Positions 45,503-55,554 of a stretch of DNA of 64,000 nt are shown here, piece by piece. The stretch's first letter is position 1. Every line of letters begins with the position of its first letter. Made by a program: the position numbers and the translations under genes. The notes under the pieces were generated by a model, which was not told the origin of the DNA, did not search any database, and worked only from the letters and a program-made list of their open reading frames with translations. The DNA comes from Archangium violaceum. GTDB taxonomy: Bacteria > Myxococcota > Myxococcia > Myxococcales > Myxococcaceae. Location of the stretch: the NCBI RefSeq assembly GCF_016859125.1, contig NZ_CP069338.1, positions 3,560,501 through 3,624,500 of the forward strand, in the 5' to 3' direction.

Positions 45503-46777
45503 ATGTTTGGTCGCGCGGTCGTCGCAGCGTTCGCTTCACTCTCGCTCATCGGGTGTGGAGGAGAGGTGTTCTCCGGCGGCACTGATGCCTCCGAGCCCGG
45601 TCCGAATCACGATGCTGGGACGAGCCAGCCGGAGGCGGACGCGGGAACGCCACCGGAAGTCGAGCCAGATGCGGGCAGCACCGACCCCTCCGACAAGCCC
45701 ATCACCCACTTCGACGTCATCATCGGCACCGGAAGCGGACAGATCCACCTGCCTTCTGGCATCTCCGGAGTGAACTGCGGCGACGTCGTGGGGATTCGAG
45801 CAGGAACCTATTACGGGATTGGCATCGTCGGCGTGAACGGCTGCGCCGGTAACCCGATCACCATCGCGAATCATGGCGGGCAGGTGAAGGTCGTCGGCAC
45901 CCAGCAGGGCAACTGGGGTATCAGCTTCGAGAACAGCTCTCATGTGGTCTTCCGCTCGGCCGTTCCCGGTGAGTACGGCTTCTACGTGAGGAACTCCGTC
46001 GGCCGCGGCGGGTTCGAGGTGTCCGGCACCTCCCACGACATGGAGATCAGCGGTGTCCACGTCGCGGAAGCCGCACACGGGATCATGATCAAAGAGGATC
46101 CTCGCTGCAGTCGCCCCAAGGCCTGGCACCCTTTCGTCATGAGAAACTTCGTGGTCAAGAACAATCGATTCGAGAACACGCTCTGGGAAGGGACCTATTT
46201 TGGTTTCCACAACGCCGAGAGCATGACGATGAGCTGCAATGGCTCCGATGTGCAGGTGAAGGCCGCGCGCCTTGCGAATGTGAAGACCCTCAACAACATC
46301 TTCCGGAACAACGGAAACAACGCCATCAAAGTCAGGCTTTGTCTGGAGGGTTGTGAGACGGCCTATAACGATGTCTACGGATACGCCCTCAACAAGGACA
46401 CCGGCTGGGATTCAGGCATCACCTACGGCTACGAAACCTATGGCTCCATTCACCACAACCGGGTGGAAAGGGGCTATGGCAACGCCATCGAGATCATCGG
46501 CAGGGTTCAGAGCACCATAAAGATTCACGACAACACGATCGTCAGTCCGGGCACGATGCCCGATGGATCGAAGGGCCAGACCTGGGCGAGAGGGATCGCA
46601 GCGGACTTCCGGTCGACCGGTATGCGGGTCGAGATCTTCGACAACTCGATCTCCAACCCGATCGCGGGAGACGTCTCGTTGACCAACTACGAGAATCTGT
46701 CCGGTGTCACCGGGAAGGTCTGCAACAGCGGAAGCCGCATCGAGAACGTGAACGTCCAGCTCGACGCCTGCCCTTGA
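45503..46777 (+). CDS. Right-handed beta-helix lipoprotein
   Basis: A 424-residue lipoprotein: a signal with lipobox LIGC near residue 18, an acidic Asp/Glu/Pro/Thr-rich linker to about residue 68, then a parallel beta-helix domain with repeated short strands (GNPITIANHGGQVKVV, HDMEISGVHVAEAAHGI, VKNNRFENTLWEG, SIHHNRVERGYGNAIEI, TIKIHDNTIVSPG). Such domains form pectate-lyase-like or adhesin-like surface proteins. No clear catalytic residue set is visible, so polysaccharide binding or cleavage is only a suggestion. ATG 45503. It stands alone after a long intergenic gap. Confidence 0.75.
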   Translation: MFGRAVVAAFASLSLIGCGGEVFSGGTDASEPGPNHDAGTSQPEADAGTPPEVEPDAGSTDPSDKPITHFDVIIGTGSGQIHLPSGISGVNCGDVVGIRAGTYYGIGIVGVNGCAGNPITIANHGGQVKVVGTQQGNWGISFENSSHVVFRSAVPGEYGFYVRNSVGRGGFEVSGTSHDMEISGVHVAEAAHGIMIKEDPRCSRPKAWHPFVMRNFVVKNNRFENTLWEGTYFGFHNAESMTMSCNGSDVQVKAARLANVKTLNNIFRNNGNNAIKVRLCLEGCETAYNDVYGYALNKDTGWDSGITYGYETYGSIHHNRVERGYGNAIEIIGRVQSTIKIHDNTIVSPGTMPDGSKGQTWARGIAADFRSTGMRVEIFDNSISNPIAGDVSLTNYENLSGVTGKVCNSGSRIENVNVQLDACP

Positions 46778-46914
46778 GCGAACCACAGCTAACGCCATCC
46801 ACGGCTTCTTATACGCCTCCGGATTTGGTCCAAACTCGGTTCAAAGCGGCGGGTTGCTCTGCATGGAAGCGGCGGGAATCGAAGCCGCCGCCTGGTGCCT
46901 CTGGCGGCGTCAGC

Positions 46915-49364
46915 TCACTCCCGGGTGACGGTCGTCGTCTCGAGGACTGGCGAGCTGGCGATCTCCTGCTCGGAGAAGAGGATGGGCCGCCACTGCTTCT
47001 GGGCGAAGAGCTGGAGCTGGTCGTTGAGGTGGGACGGGTCCTCGGACTCGCCGTAGGTGAGCAGGGCCCGGGCCTCCAGGCCGCTGTCGGTGTAGCGCAT
47101 GGCCATGAGGAAGCTCGTCCCATGGTTGATGACGTAGCCGTCGGTGGTGAGGCCCGTCGTGGAATTGATGACCGTACCGCGCGGTGTCGGCTCGTCCAGC
47201 GTGGACTTCAGGGTGCGGTAGCTGACGACGTTCATCGTGCCATCCACCGCCACGCCACCATGGAGCGGAGTGCGGCCACCTCGTGGCGAGAACTGCACCT
47301 GGCCCAGCGGTGCATCCACCGCGATGCCGGCATCTCCCAGGCGCAGCACGGCCTCGGCCAGCTTGTCCAGGAGCGGATCCGCCCCCGACGCGGGCGCTGG
47401 CACGAGCGTGTTCGGCGTCTCCATGGGCTGTGAGGGAGAGAAGGCCGTGGCGAAGAGGGTGCCCGCGTTCTGCAGGGCCGCGGTGCCGTAGACGCCCATC
47501 AGCTCGCGCCAGAGGGGGGCTCCCACGCTGCTCGTGTCGTAGTGGCCATCCCACGCCGCCAGCACGGCACAGGCCTGGGTGAGGTCCACCCCCTGGCCCC
47601 GGGCGGTGCCCATGGGGTTGCCCTGGCAGCGCTGGACCACCTGCGCGCGCAGCAGCTCGGCCGTCATGCCGCGGTTGTCGAGAACGGTGGCCTGCAGCTC
47701 CTCGAGGGTGAACCGGCCATCGGGGCCGGAGGCGCCTCCCTCGCGCACCTCGGTGAGCGCGACGAGGTTCATCCGGGTACGGGGCGACTGGGGCACGCGC
47801 TCGAAGCCGTGCAGGGGGGAGAAGCCCTCCAGGGGCTCCGCGGGGTTGGCCAGCCAATAGCTGTCATTGGCGTTGAAGACGAAGTCGCGGCGGGACAGCT
47901 GTGGCACCCGCGAGAAGGGAACGAGCCCCGGGCTGCGCGCTCCGGGCTCCACCACCCACTCGTTGACGGCGGTGCTCCCGTCGAGCAGCACGATGCCCTG
48001 GGCCTGCAGCGCGGCCTGCGGCGAGCCGGGCGTGGCGACCGCCTGCCGCCACCTCGCCAGAGCCTCGGCACTGAGGTTGGGCGTGGGTGAGGCATCCGTG
48101 TACCAGACGTTCCCCTCGCGATCCGCGGCCATGGTGTTCACCCAGGGGCTGCCCTGCGCGGTGGCGAAGACCTCCTGGTACTGCTGGAGGCTGGTGGCCC
48201 GTCCCATGTCCAGGAACTGGGTGAAGAAGGTGGTGTTGTCGAGGTTGGCGTCCCGGTAGCTGACGGCGGTGGAGCCGGTCCACCCCAGGCCGGGCAGGGC
48301 CAGCAGGGGGCCGTGGTGGCTGCTGTAGAGGGTACGGGAGACGTCCTTCAGCGAGCCATCGGGCTGCAGCACCTGGACGGTGAAGGTCCGGGCCGTCATC
48401 TCCCGCTCCTGGCCCTCATACTCATACGTGGTGGGCCTTCCGGGGACGAGCTTCAACAGGTAGGCCGTGAAGCGCGAGCCGGACGAGAAGGTATGCGTCC
48501 AGGCCACGTCCTTGTTGAAGCCGATGAGGACACCGGGCGCGCCGAGCAGGGAGACGCCGTAGACGTCGAGCTGGCCGGGCACGGTGAGGTGGCTCTCCCA
48601 CAGCCGCAGCTCGCCCTCCCAGGGGAAGTGCGGGTTGGCCAGCACCATGCCGCGCCCGTTGGCCGTGCGCTCGGCGCCCAGCGCCCAGCCGTTGCTGGCG
48701 AGGCCCGCCTCCTCGCGCGGAGGCAGGGGGGGCGGTACGGACTGCACGCCCTTCGGGCTGGGGGGCTGCGCCGCGGCGATGGTGTCGATGAGGCGGTAGC
48801 CGCTGGCCGTCAGCGTGATGTTGATGAGGTAGGCCACCATCTCGTCCGCGCCGATGGGGCGCAGCCAGGGCTGCCCGGCGCAGGACAACCGCGTGGCCCC
48901 GGGGCTCTCCAGGAAGTGGTTGTAGCCGGCGGTGAACCCTTCGAGGAATTGACGGGAGTCCTCGGGCTGGGTTTCGAGGCCGGCCCGGCCTCGCTCGAGC
49001 AGGTCCAGGGCGTGGTAGGCGAAGTCGCTGGAGAGATGGGCGTCCCCGGGGCCTGCCCCGAAGAAGCGGGCGCGCTCGCCGCGAACCTTGATGATCTGAT
49101 CCGCCAGGGTGCAGGCATGATCCTGGGCGAAGGCATACCCCTGACCGAAGCCCGCGCCGCCGAGGTTGGGGGCGGTGATGTGGGGAATGCCGTGGGCGGT
49201 GCGGCGGATGGTGGCCCGGTAACGGGGCTCGGGGGCTTCGGCTCCGGGTCCGGGCAGCCCGTGGAGGCCACCAGGGCCAGGGACAGGAGGAGGGTGGGCC
49301 AGCGAGGCGGACGCGCGGACGCGTCAGACCGTACGAAGCAGTCCGAAGGAGGGGCGGTGTGCAT
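46915..49364 (-). pseudogene. Penicillin-acylase-family lipoprotein with a frame break after the signal peptide
   Basis: The mature enzyme frame is intact: alpha-chain part TAHGIPHITAPNLGGAGFG...QDHACTLADQI, then the beta-chain nucleophile Ser at EEAGLASNGWALG and further beta-chain motifs (ANPHFPWEGE, NTMAADREGNVWY, HGTSFLMAMR). The lipoprotein signal (MHTAPPSD...LLLSLALVASTGC) is encoded from an ATG at 49364 in another frame. One shift in the run of C residues near 49225-49245 joins the two. Without it the frame has only a TTG start at 48888, inside the alpha chain. Expected function: Ntn-hydrolase cleaving amide bonds such as acyl-homoserine lactones or beta-lactams, lipid-anchored in the envelope. 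An assembly error in a C-rich tract is a serious alternative to true decay. Confidence 0.8.
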
Positions 49365-49404
49365 GGGGATGGCCCCAAGTGTAGCGACGCCGCCCCCCCC
49401 CCGT

Positions 49405-52400
49405 TCAATTCGTGGGCTCTGGAAGACGCGCCTCTCGGGGTTCCACGGTCCTCGGGCTGAGCAGCCGCATGATGAAGACGTAGAAGACCGGCACGAAGAT
49501 CACCGCGAGCACCGTGGCGGACAGCATCCCCCCGAGCACCCCCGTGCCGATGGCGCGCTGGCTGGCGGCGCCGGGTCCATTCGCGATGGCGAGCGGGACC
49601 ACGCCCAGCGTGAAGGCGAGCGAGGTCATGAGGATGGGACGGAAGCGCAGCTGCGCGGCCTCGAGGGCCGCGTCCAGGAGCGGCCTGCCCTGTTCCCGGA
49701 GCTCCTTGGCGAACTCGATGATCAGAATGGCGTTCTTCGCCGACAGGCCGATGATGGTGATGAGCCCGACCTTGAAGTAGACATCGTTGCTCATTCCCCG
49801 GAGCATGACGGCCAGCACCGAGCCGAGCACTCCCAGGGGAACGACGAGCATCACGGCCAGGGGAATGGACCAGCTCTCATAGAGGGCGGCCAGGCACAGG
49901 AACACGAACAGCATGGACAGGGCGATCAGGAACGGGGCCTGCGAGCCCGACTGGATTTCCTGCAGGGATTGTCCGCTCCAATCAAAGCCAAACCCCCGGG
50001 GGAGCTGGCTCGCCAGGCGCTCCATCTCCTGGAGGGCCTCACCGCTCGAATGACCGGGAGCCGCGTTGCCGCTGATGCGGGCCGCGGGGTAGCCGTTGTA
50101 GCCGATGACCTGGGAGGACCCCACCCGCCAGTCCACCGTGGCGAAGGCGGAGAGGGGCACCAGGGTGCCCTCGCGGTTGCGCACGTTGAGCGCGAGGAGA
50201 TCCTCCGTCTGCATGCGCCGGCTTCCCTCCGCCTGGACGATCACCCGCTGCATCCGGCCCGCGTTGGGAAAGTCATTGGAGTAGGCCGAGCCCAGGTTGG
50301 TGGAGAGGGTCTCGTTGATTTCCGCGAACGTGAGCCCGAGCGCGCTGGCCTTCTCGCGATCGATGCGCAGCTCGACCTGCGGTGCGTTCGCCAGACCCTC
50401 GAACATCACGCCGGTGAGGACGGGACTCTGGGCGGCGGCCGCCAGCAGTTGATCCCTCGCGGCGGCGAGCGCCTCCTGTCCCAGGCCCGCCCGGTCTTCC
50501 AGCCGGAAGGAGAAGCCGCCCGTGTTTCCCAGTCCCTCGATGGGCGGAGGCGAGAGCGCGAAGATGAAGGCATCCCGCACCGCCGAAAGCGCCGCGTTCG
50601 CCCGCGCGGCGATGGCTTCCGCGCTGTCATCCGCTCCTCGCTCCTCCCAGGGCTTCAGCGTCGCGAAGCTCAGGGCCGCGTTCTGCCCCTGGCCGGAGAA
50701 GCTGAAGCCCAGGATGGCCACGACCCGGGCCACTCCCGGCTCGGCCAGCAGCGTCTTCTCCATCTGGACCACCGCATCCAGCGTCCGGTTGACCGTGGCC
50801 TCCGGTGGCGCCTGCACGCCGAGGATGATGAAGCCCTGGTCCTCGTTCGGGATGAAGGACGAGGGGAGCTGGACGAACAGCCAGCCGAGGGCCGCGAGCA
50901 CCGCGGCGTAGATGAGCATGAACCGGCCCGCACGATGCAGGGTGCGGCTCACGAGTCCACGGTAGGCGTGGGAGGTGCGCTCGAAGCCGCGGTTGAACCA
51001 GCCGAAGAACCCCGAGCTCGCGTGCGCGTGTCCTCGGATGACGGGCTTGAGGAAGGTCGCGCAGAGCGCTGGCGTCAGGGACAGGGCGAGCAGCGCCGAG
51101 AACAGGATGGACACCACCATGGTCAGCGAGAACTGCTTGTAGATGACGCCGACGGAACCGGGGAAGAAGGCCATGGGCACGAAGACGGCGCTGAGCACGA
51201 GCGTGATGCCGATGACGGCCCCGGTAATCTGCTTCATGGCCTTCTGCGTGGCCTCGCGTGGAGACAGGCCCTCCTCGCTCATGATGCGCTCCACGTTCTC
51301 GATGACCACGATGGCGTCGTCCACGAGGATGCCGATCGCGAGCACCATGGCGAACATGGTGAGCACGTTGATGGAGAAGCCCATCGCGAACATCACCGCG
51401 CAGGTGCCGAGCAGGGCGATGGGGACGATGAGGGTGGGAATGAGCGTGTAGCGGATGTTCTGGAGGAACAGGAACATCACCAGGAAGACCAGGAGCACCG
51501 CCTCGGCGAGCGTGTGGAGGACCTTCTCGATGGACACGCCCACGAACGGGGCCGTGTCATAGGGAATGTCGTATGCGATGCCCGCCGGGAAGAACCGGGA
51601 CAGCTCCTCCATCTTCGCGCGGACGGCCGTCGAGGTCGCGAGCGCATTGCCCGTGGGGGACAGCTGGACACCGATCGCCGCGCTCGGCTGACCATTGAGC
51701 CGAGAGGAGATGGAATAATTCTGACCGCCCAGCTCCACGCGGGCCACATCCCGCAGGCGCACGGAGGAACCATCCGCGTTCGCGCGAAGCACGATCGCTC
51801 CGAACTCCTCCGGCGAGGTCAACTGGCCCTTCACCAGCACGGTCGCCGCGACCTTCTGGGTCGCCGGTCCGGGTTGCGCTCCGAGCGAGCCCGCCGCGAC
51901 CTGGGCGTTCTGCGCGCGGATGGCGTTCGTCACGTCCTGGGAGGTGAGGCCCAGTCCCTGCAGCCTGGTGGGATCCACCCAGATGCGCATGGCGCGCTCG
52001 AAGGAGAAGAGCTGCGCCCGGCCCACGCCCGGGATGCGCCGCAACTCATTGAGCACGTTGCGCGAGAGGTAATCCCCCAGGCCGATCTCGTCGAAGCTGT
52101 CGTCGATGGACCGCAACGTCACCATCATGAGGAAGCCGCTGCCCGCTTCCTCGATCTGCAGGCCCTGCTGTGACACGGCGAGCGGCAACCGGGGCTCGAC
52201 CCGTTTGACACGGTTCTGGAGATCCACGGCGGCCAGGGAGGGGTCCGTCCCCGGCGCGAAGGTCGCGGTGATGGTGACCGCTCCCGTCGCCTCACTGGTC
52301 GACTCGAAGTAGAGCAACGACTTCGTGCCGTTGAGCTCCTCCTCGATGATGCGCGTGACGCTCTGGTAGAGCTCCTCGGGCGATGCGCCCGGATAGAAGG

Positions 52401-52539
52401 TCGAGATGGTGATCTGCGGCGGCGCCACGTTGGGGTACTGCGCCACGGGCAGGTTGGGGATGGCGAGCACGCCCCCCATGATGATGAACAGCGCGATGAC
52501 CCAGGCGAAGATGGGCCTGTCGATGAAGAAACGAGGCAT
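49405..52539 (-). CDS. RND multidrug efflux pump, inner-membrane subunit (HAE-1 type)
   Basis: A 1044-residue pump of AcrB/MexB type. MPRFFIDRPIFAWVIALFI at the start is diagnostic. Proton-relay residues are present (GILVDDAIVVIENVERIM, two adjacent Asp in TM4), the two large periplasmic loops are full length, and the late TM segments (YFKVGLITIIGLSAKNAILI) are normal. It works with a periplasmic adaptor and an outer-membrane channel to expel drugs and solvents. The adaptor gene overlaps in operon order directly upstream (11 bp apart). No outer-membrane channel gene is nearby, so a shared TolC-type protein is needed. A 10-base C run lies just after the stop. Confidence 0.95.
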   Translation of the reverse strand: MPRFFIDRPIFAWVIALFIIMGGVLAIPNLPVAQYPNVAPPQITISTFYPGASPEELYQSVTRIIEEELNGTKSLLYFESTSEATGAVTITATFAPGTDPSLAAVDLQNRVKRVEPRLPLAVSQQGLQIEEAGSGFLMMVTLRSIDDSFDEIGLGDYLSRNVLNELRRIPGVGRAQLFSFERAMRIWVDPTRLQGLGLTSQDVTNAIRAQNAQVAAGSLGAQPGPATQKVAATVLVKGQLTSPEEFGAIVLRANADGSSVRLRDVARVELGGQNYSISSRLNGQPSAAIGVQLSPTGNALATSTAVRAKMEELSRFFPAGIAYDIPYDTAPFVGVSIEKVLHTLAEAVLLVFLVMFLFLQNIRYTLIPTLIVPIALLGTCAVMFAMGFSINVLTMFAMVLAIGILVDDAIVVIENVERIMSEEGLSPREATQKAMKQITGAVIGITLVLSAVFVPMAFFPGSVGVIYKQFSLTMVVSILFSALLALSLTPALCATFLKPVIRGHAHASSGFFGWFNRGFERTSHAYRGLVSRTLHRAGRFMLIYAAVLAALGWLFVQLPSSFIPNEDQGFIILGVQAPPEATVNRTLDAVVQMEKTLLAEPGVARVVAILGFSFSGQGQNAALSFATLKPWEERGADDSAEAIAARANAALSAVRDAFIFALSPPPIEGLGNTGGFSFRLEDRAGLGQEALAAARDQLLAAAAQSPVLTGVMFEGLANAPQVELRIDREKASALGLTFAEINETLSTNLGSAYSNDFPNAGRMQRVIVQAEGSRRMQTEDLLALNVRNREGTLVPLSAFATVDWRVGSSQVIGYNGYPAARISGNAAPGHSSGEALQEMERLASQLPRGFGFDWSGQSLQEIQSGSQAPFLIALSMLFVFLCLAALYESWSIPLAVMLVVPLGVLGSVLAVMLRGMSNDVYFKVGLITIIGLSAKNAILIIEFAKELREQGRPLLDAALEAAQLRFRPILMTSLAFTLGVVPLAIANGPGAASQRAIGTGVLGGMLSATVLAVIFVPVFYVFIMRLLSPRTVEPREARLPEPTN

Positions 52540-52550
52540 GGCGGTGGGCC

Positions 52551-53732
52551 CTATCGAGGCTGGGAGGGGTTGATTCCGGTTCCAGGCGCGGTCCAGGCCA
52601 CCGGCTTGACCGGTGCGCCCGCGGCGATCTTCTGGAAGCCATCGACGATGACCTGATCGCCCGCCTTCAGGCCTTCCTGGATCACCGCCTGCTCCTGATA
52701 GACGCGGGAGACGCGCACCGGGCGCACCTCGGCGGTGCCATCGCGCGCGACCACGAAGACCTGGGACTTGCCCGCGTTGTCCCGCTGGATGGCCTGCTGG
52801 GGCACGGCGAGCGCCTCGCTGAGGGTGCCCTGCTCGATGCGTCCCCGCACGTACATGCCAGGAAGGAGCTCGGCATCCGGATTGGGGAACTCACCGCGCA
52901 CCGTCACCTGCCCGCTGCCGGGATCCACCGTCACGTCCGAGAAGAGCAGCCGCCCCGCCTTCGCATAGAGGGAACCATCGTCGAGGACCAGCTGGATGTT
53001 CGCCTGCTCGGGGGTGCTGCCCTGGATGCGCCCGTCCTTGAATGCCTGGCGCAGGCGGCGGAGCTCCATCGCGGGCTGGGTGAAGTCCACGTAGACCGGA
53101 TCGAGCTGCTGGATGAGCGCGAGCGCGGTGGGCTCTCCCGCGCTCACGAGCGCGCCTTCCGTCACCAGGGCCCGGCCGATCCTTCCGCCGATGGGCGCGC
53201 GGATCGTCGTGTACTCCAGGTTGAGCTCCGCGCGGCGCACCGCCGCCCGGGCCGCCGCGACATCGGCCTCGGCACGCCGGAGCGCGGCCTGGAGCGTTTC
53301 GTGCTGCTCCTGGGTGACGACGCCGCTGGCCAGGAGCGTGTCGCCCCGTTCCGCCTGCTGGCGGGCCTCCGCGGCCGTCACCTCGGCCTTCGCCAACACG
53401 GCCCTCGCGCTGGCACGTTCGACCTCGTACATCGACGCGTCGAGCTTGAAGAGCACGTCCCCCGCCTTCACGCTGCCACCCTGCCGGAAGACGCGCTCGA
53501 CGATGATGCCGGACACGCGCGGACGCACCTCGGCGCTCCGTGTCGGAGCGATGCGCCCCGGCAATTCATCGAGCACCGGAATGCTCGAGGGTTGCACGGT
53601 GATCGTCCCCACCTCCACGGCTGGAGGTGCGGCCGGAGGAGGCGCTTCGGAGGGCTTGCAGGCCGCACCCCCCAGGACGGAAACGAGGGCGAGGGTGCGG
53701 AAGAAGGGCGTCCGGTTTCGGGCGGAGTGCAT
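52551..53732 (-). CDS. RND efflux periplasmic adaptor lipoprotein (membrane fusion protein)
   Basis: A 393-residue lipoprotein: signal ending GGAAC (lipid Cys near residue 25), then the adaptor layout of a lipoyl/barrel-sandwich (GTITVQPSSIPVLDELPGRI, RVSGIIVERVFRQGGSVKAGD), a coiled-coil hairpin (about 110-165, Ala/Glu/Arg rich), beta-barrel and membrane-proximal domains. It links the RND pump to the outer-membrane channel. ATG 53732 with AGGA upstream was chosen over in-frame starts at 53759 and 53801 because it begins the signal peptide directly. First gene of the efflux operon; its promoter must lie in the 218 bp before the MFS gene. Confidence 0.92.
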   Translation of the reverse strand: MHSARNRTPFFRTLALVSVLGGAACKPSEAPPPAAPPAVEVGTITVQPSSIPVLDELPGRIAPTRSAEVRPRVSGIIVERVFRQGGSVKAGDVLFKLDASMYEVERASARAVLAKAEVTAAEARQQAERGDTLLASGVVTQEQHETLQAALRRAEADVAAARAAVRRAELNLEYTTIRAPIGGRIGRALVTEGALVSAGEPTALALIQQLDPVYVDFTQPAMELRRLRQAFKDGRIQGSTPEQANIQLVLDDGSLYAKAGRLLFSDVTVDPGSGQVTVRGEFPNPDAELLPGMYVRGRIEQGTLSEALAVPQQAIQRDNAGKSQVFVVARDGTAEVRPVRVSRVYQEQAVIQEGLKAGDQVIVDGFQKIAAGAPVKPVAWTAPGTGINPSQPR

Positions 53733-53950
53733 GGAGCGTTCCTGGACGGTCCAGGACATGGACTGTGACGGGTGAGGGTGAATCGGAGCCAGGGCGCGCA
53801 CCGGCCACGCGGAGGCTCGTGGTCAGGTGGGAAGGCTCGGTATTTCGAAGAGGCCCCCTACCTAGCGGCCGGAGGATGGAGGGTCAATCGAATCGTGGCC
53901 CGGAGAAGTGCGTTCTCCTCATGGCCTTTCTCATCCTCTCAAAGGAGCTC

Positions 53951-55465
53951 CTACAAGGGTGCTTCGAGCCGCTGAGCGCCGCGGCGAGCGGTTTCGCGCT
54001 GGCCGCAGCGCCACACCCACGCGGCCGTCACCAACAGCATGCCCGTGGCCGTCGTCAGCACGGCCACGAACGCGCTGTCGAATGCCGAGCGGGCGAGCGC
54101 GCGGATGAGCAAGCCCGATGCGGGTGGCAGGCCCTCGGCGACGCTCAGCGCCTCGTCCAGGCTGTCCTGGACCACGGTGGGCAGAGCCAGGTTTGCCGGG
54201 ACGGAAAGCGACGCCGCATAGACCGCGGACAGGATGCTGCCCATCACCGTCACGCCAAGCGCGCCGCCCAGCTCGTAGGACACCTCCTCGACTGACGCCG
54301 CCATGCCGGCGCGCTCTGGCGGCGCTCGGTGCAGGATCGTGTTGGAGGCCGCCGTCATGGTCGCTCCGATGCCGGCGCCGAGCACCAGCAGGCTCGCGAC
54401 CTGTAGGACGGCAGGAGCGTCATGCGCCAGCAGGTAGCCGCCCATGCCCAATGCGGCGCAGAGCAAAGCGGTCGATATGACCTGGATATCCCCCACCCGC
54501 GCCAACAGCCATCCCGTCAGCGGGCCGGCGACGAAGGAGGCAAGCGGCAGGGGTAGCGTGAACAAACCCACTTGGAGCGGCGACAGTCCGAGCACCAGCT
54601 GCAGTCGCTGGCTGAACACGAGCTGCCAGCCCACCAGGGCGGATGAGGCGATGACAGCCGCCGCCACCGCCGCCATGAAGGCGGGCTGGCGGAACAAGGC
54701 GAAGTCGAGCAGCGGGTGGACGCTGCGGCGCTGCCGGCGCGCGAACACCGCCAGGAAGGTCGCTCCCACGGCGAACGCCAGCAGGGCCGTCGTCCATGAC
54801 GGGGCGCGCTTGCCGCATTCCTTGATCGCATAGACCAGCCCGACCAATCCCATCATCACCTGCACCGAGCCGGCCAGGTCCCAGGGGCGTGAGGTCTCGC
54901 TACGACTCTCGGGAATCAGCCGCCAGGCACACGGCAGTGTCAACACCACGATGGGGACGTTGACCAGGAACACCGCGCCCCACCAGAAATGCGCGAGCAG
55001 CAGCCCGCCCACCAGGGGCCCCAATGCCGCGCCGCCCGATGCGACCGCGGCCCAGATACCAATGGCAACGGCACGCTCGCGGTCATCAGTGAAGGTGATG
55101 CGGATGATGGACAAGGTGGCCGGCATCATCATGGCCGCCCCCACGCCGAGCGCTGCTCGCGACGCGATCAGCGCGGCCGCCGACGGCGAGAAGGCGGCGC
55201 ACGCGGAAGCGCCCCCGAACACCACCAACCCGCCTAGAAACAGCTGCTTATGGCCGATCCGGTCGCCCAGCGAGCCCATGCCGAGGAGCAGGCCTGACAT
55301 GACCAGCGAATAGGCATTGATGACCCACAGCTTGGCGGAAGCCGAGGCGCCCAGCGCGTGGGTCAAGACGGGCAAGGCGGTGTACAGCACCGTCATGTCG
55401 ACGACGATCAACAGCAGCGCGACGGAAACTACCGCCATCACCAACCATTTCTTCTGGGAATTCAC
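53951..55465 (-). CDS. MFS multidrug efflux transporter, DHA2 family (14 TM)
   Basis: A 504-residue transporter of the QacA/SmvA/LfrA type: 14 predicted membrane helices, motif A-like GMGSLGDRIGHKQLFLGG, the motif-C-like ALGPLVGGLLLAHFWWGAVFLVN after helix 5, and a first-helix Asp (VDMTVLYTALP). It exports cationic drugs or dyes by proton antiport. The GTG at 55465 begins the family N-terminus; no better ATG precedes. It is divergent from a TetR repressor gene, and a perfect inverted repeat sits between them, so induction by the transported compound is expected. Confidence 0.9.
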   Translation of the reverse strand: MNSQKKWLVMAVVSVALLLIVVDMTVLYTALPVLTHALGASASAKLWVINAYSLVMSGLLLGMGSLGDRIGHKQLFLGGLVVFGGASACAAFSPSAAALIASRAALGVGAAMMMPATLSIIRITFTDDRERAVAIGIWAAVASGGAALGPLVGGLLLAHFWWGAVFLVNVPIVVLTLPCAWRLIPESRSETSRPWDLAGSVQVMMGLVGLVYAIKECGKRAPSWTTALLAFAVGATFLAVFARRQRRSVHPLLDFALFRQPAFMAAVAAAVIASSALVGWQLVFSQRLQLVLGLSPLQVGLFTLPLPLASFVAGPLTGWLLARVGDIQVISTALLCAALGMGGYLLAHDAPAVLQVASLLVLGAGIGATMTAASNTILHRAPPERAGMAASVEEVSYELGGALGVTVMGSILSAVYAASLSVPANLALPTVVQDSLDEALSVAEGLPPASGLLIRALARSAFDSAFVAVLTTATGMLLVTAAWVWRCGQRETARRGAQRLEAPL

Positions 55466-55522
55466 GCACTCACCCGATGGAGTCCTGGCCGCGGTGGTGT
55501 CGCGCGCCCGGGGTGGACTATA

Positions 55523-55536
55523 AATACGGGCGTATT
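55523..55536. promoter_or_regulatory. TetR operator candidate between MFS pump and tetR-like gene
   Basis: AATACG GG CGTATT, a perfect 6-bp inverted repeat with a 2-base centre, 18 bp before the TetR start codon and 57 bp before the pump start. Its place between divergent regulator and pump genes is typical for autoregulation and repression. Confidence 0.65.
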
Positions 55537-55554
55537 CAAAAGCAAGGAGGCGCA

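Noticed and set aside
48313-52173. A very long plus-strand open frame (about 1286 codons) over the acylase and RND genes
   Set aside because: It is antisense to two well-recognised protein families and its translation is low-complexity Arg/Gly/His/Glu, the usual shadow of high-G+C coding sequence.
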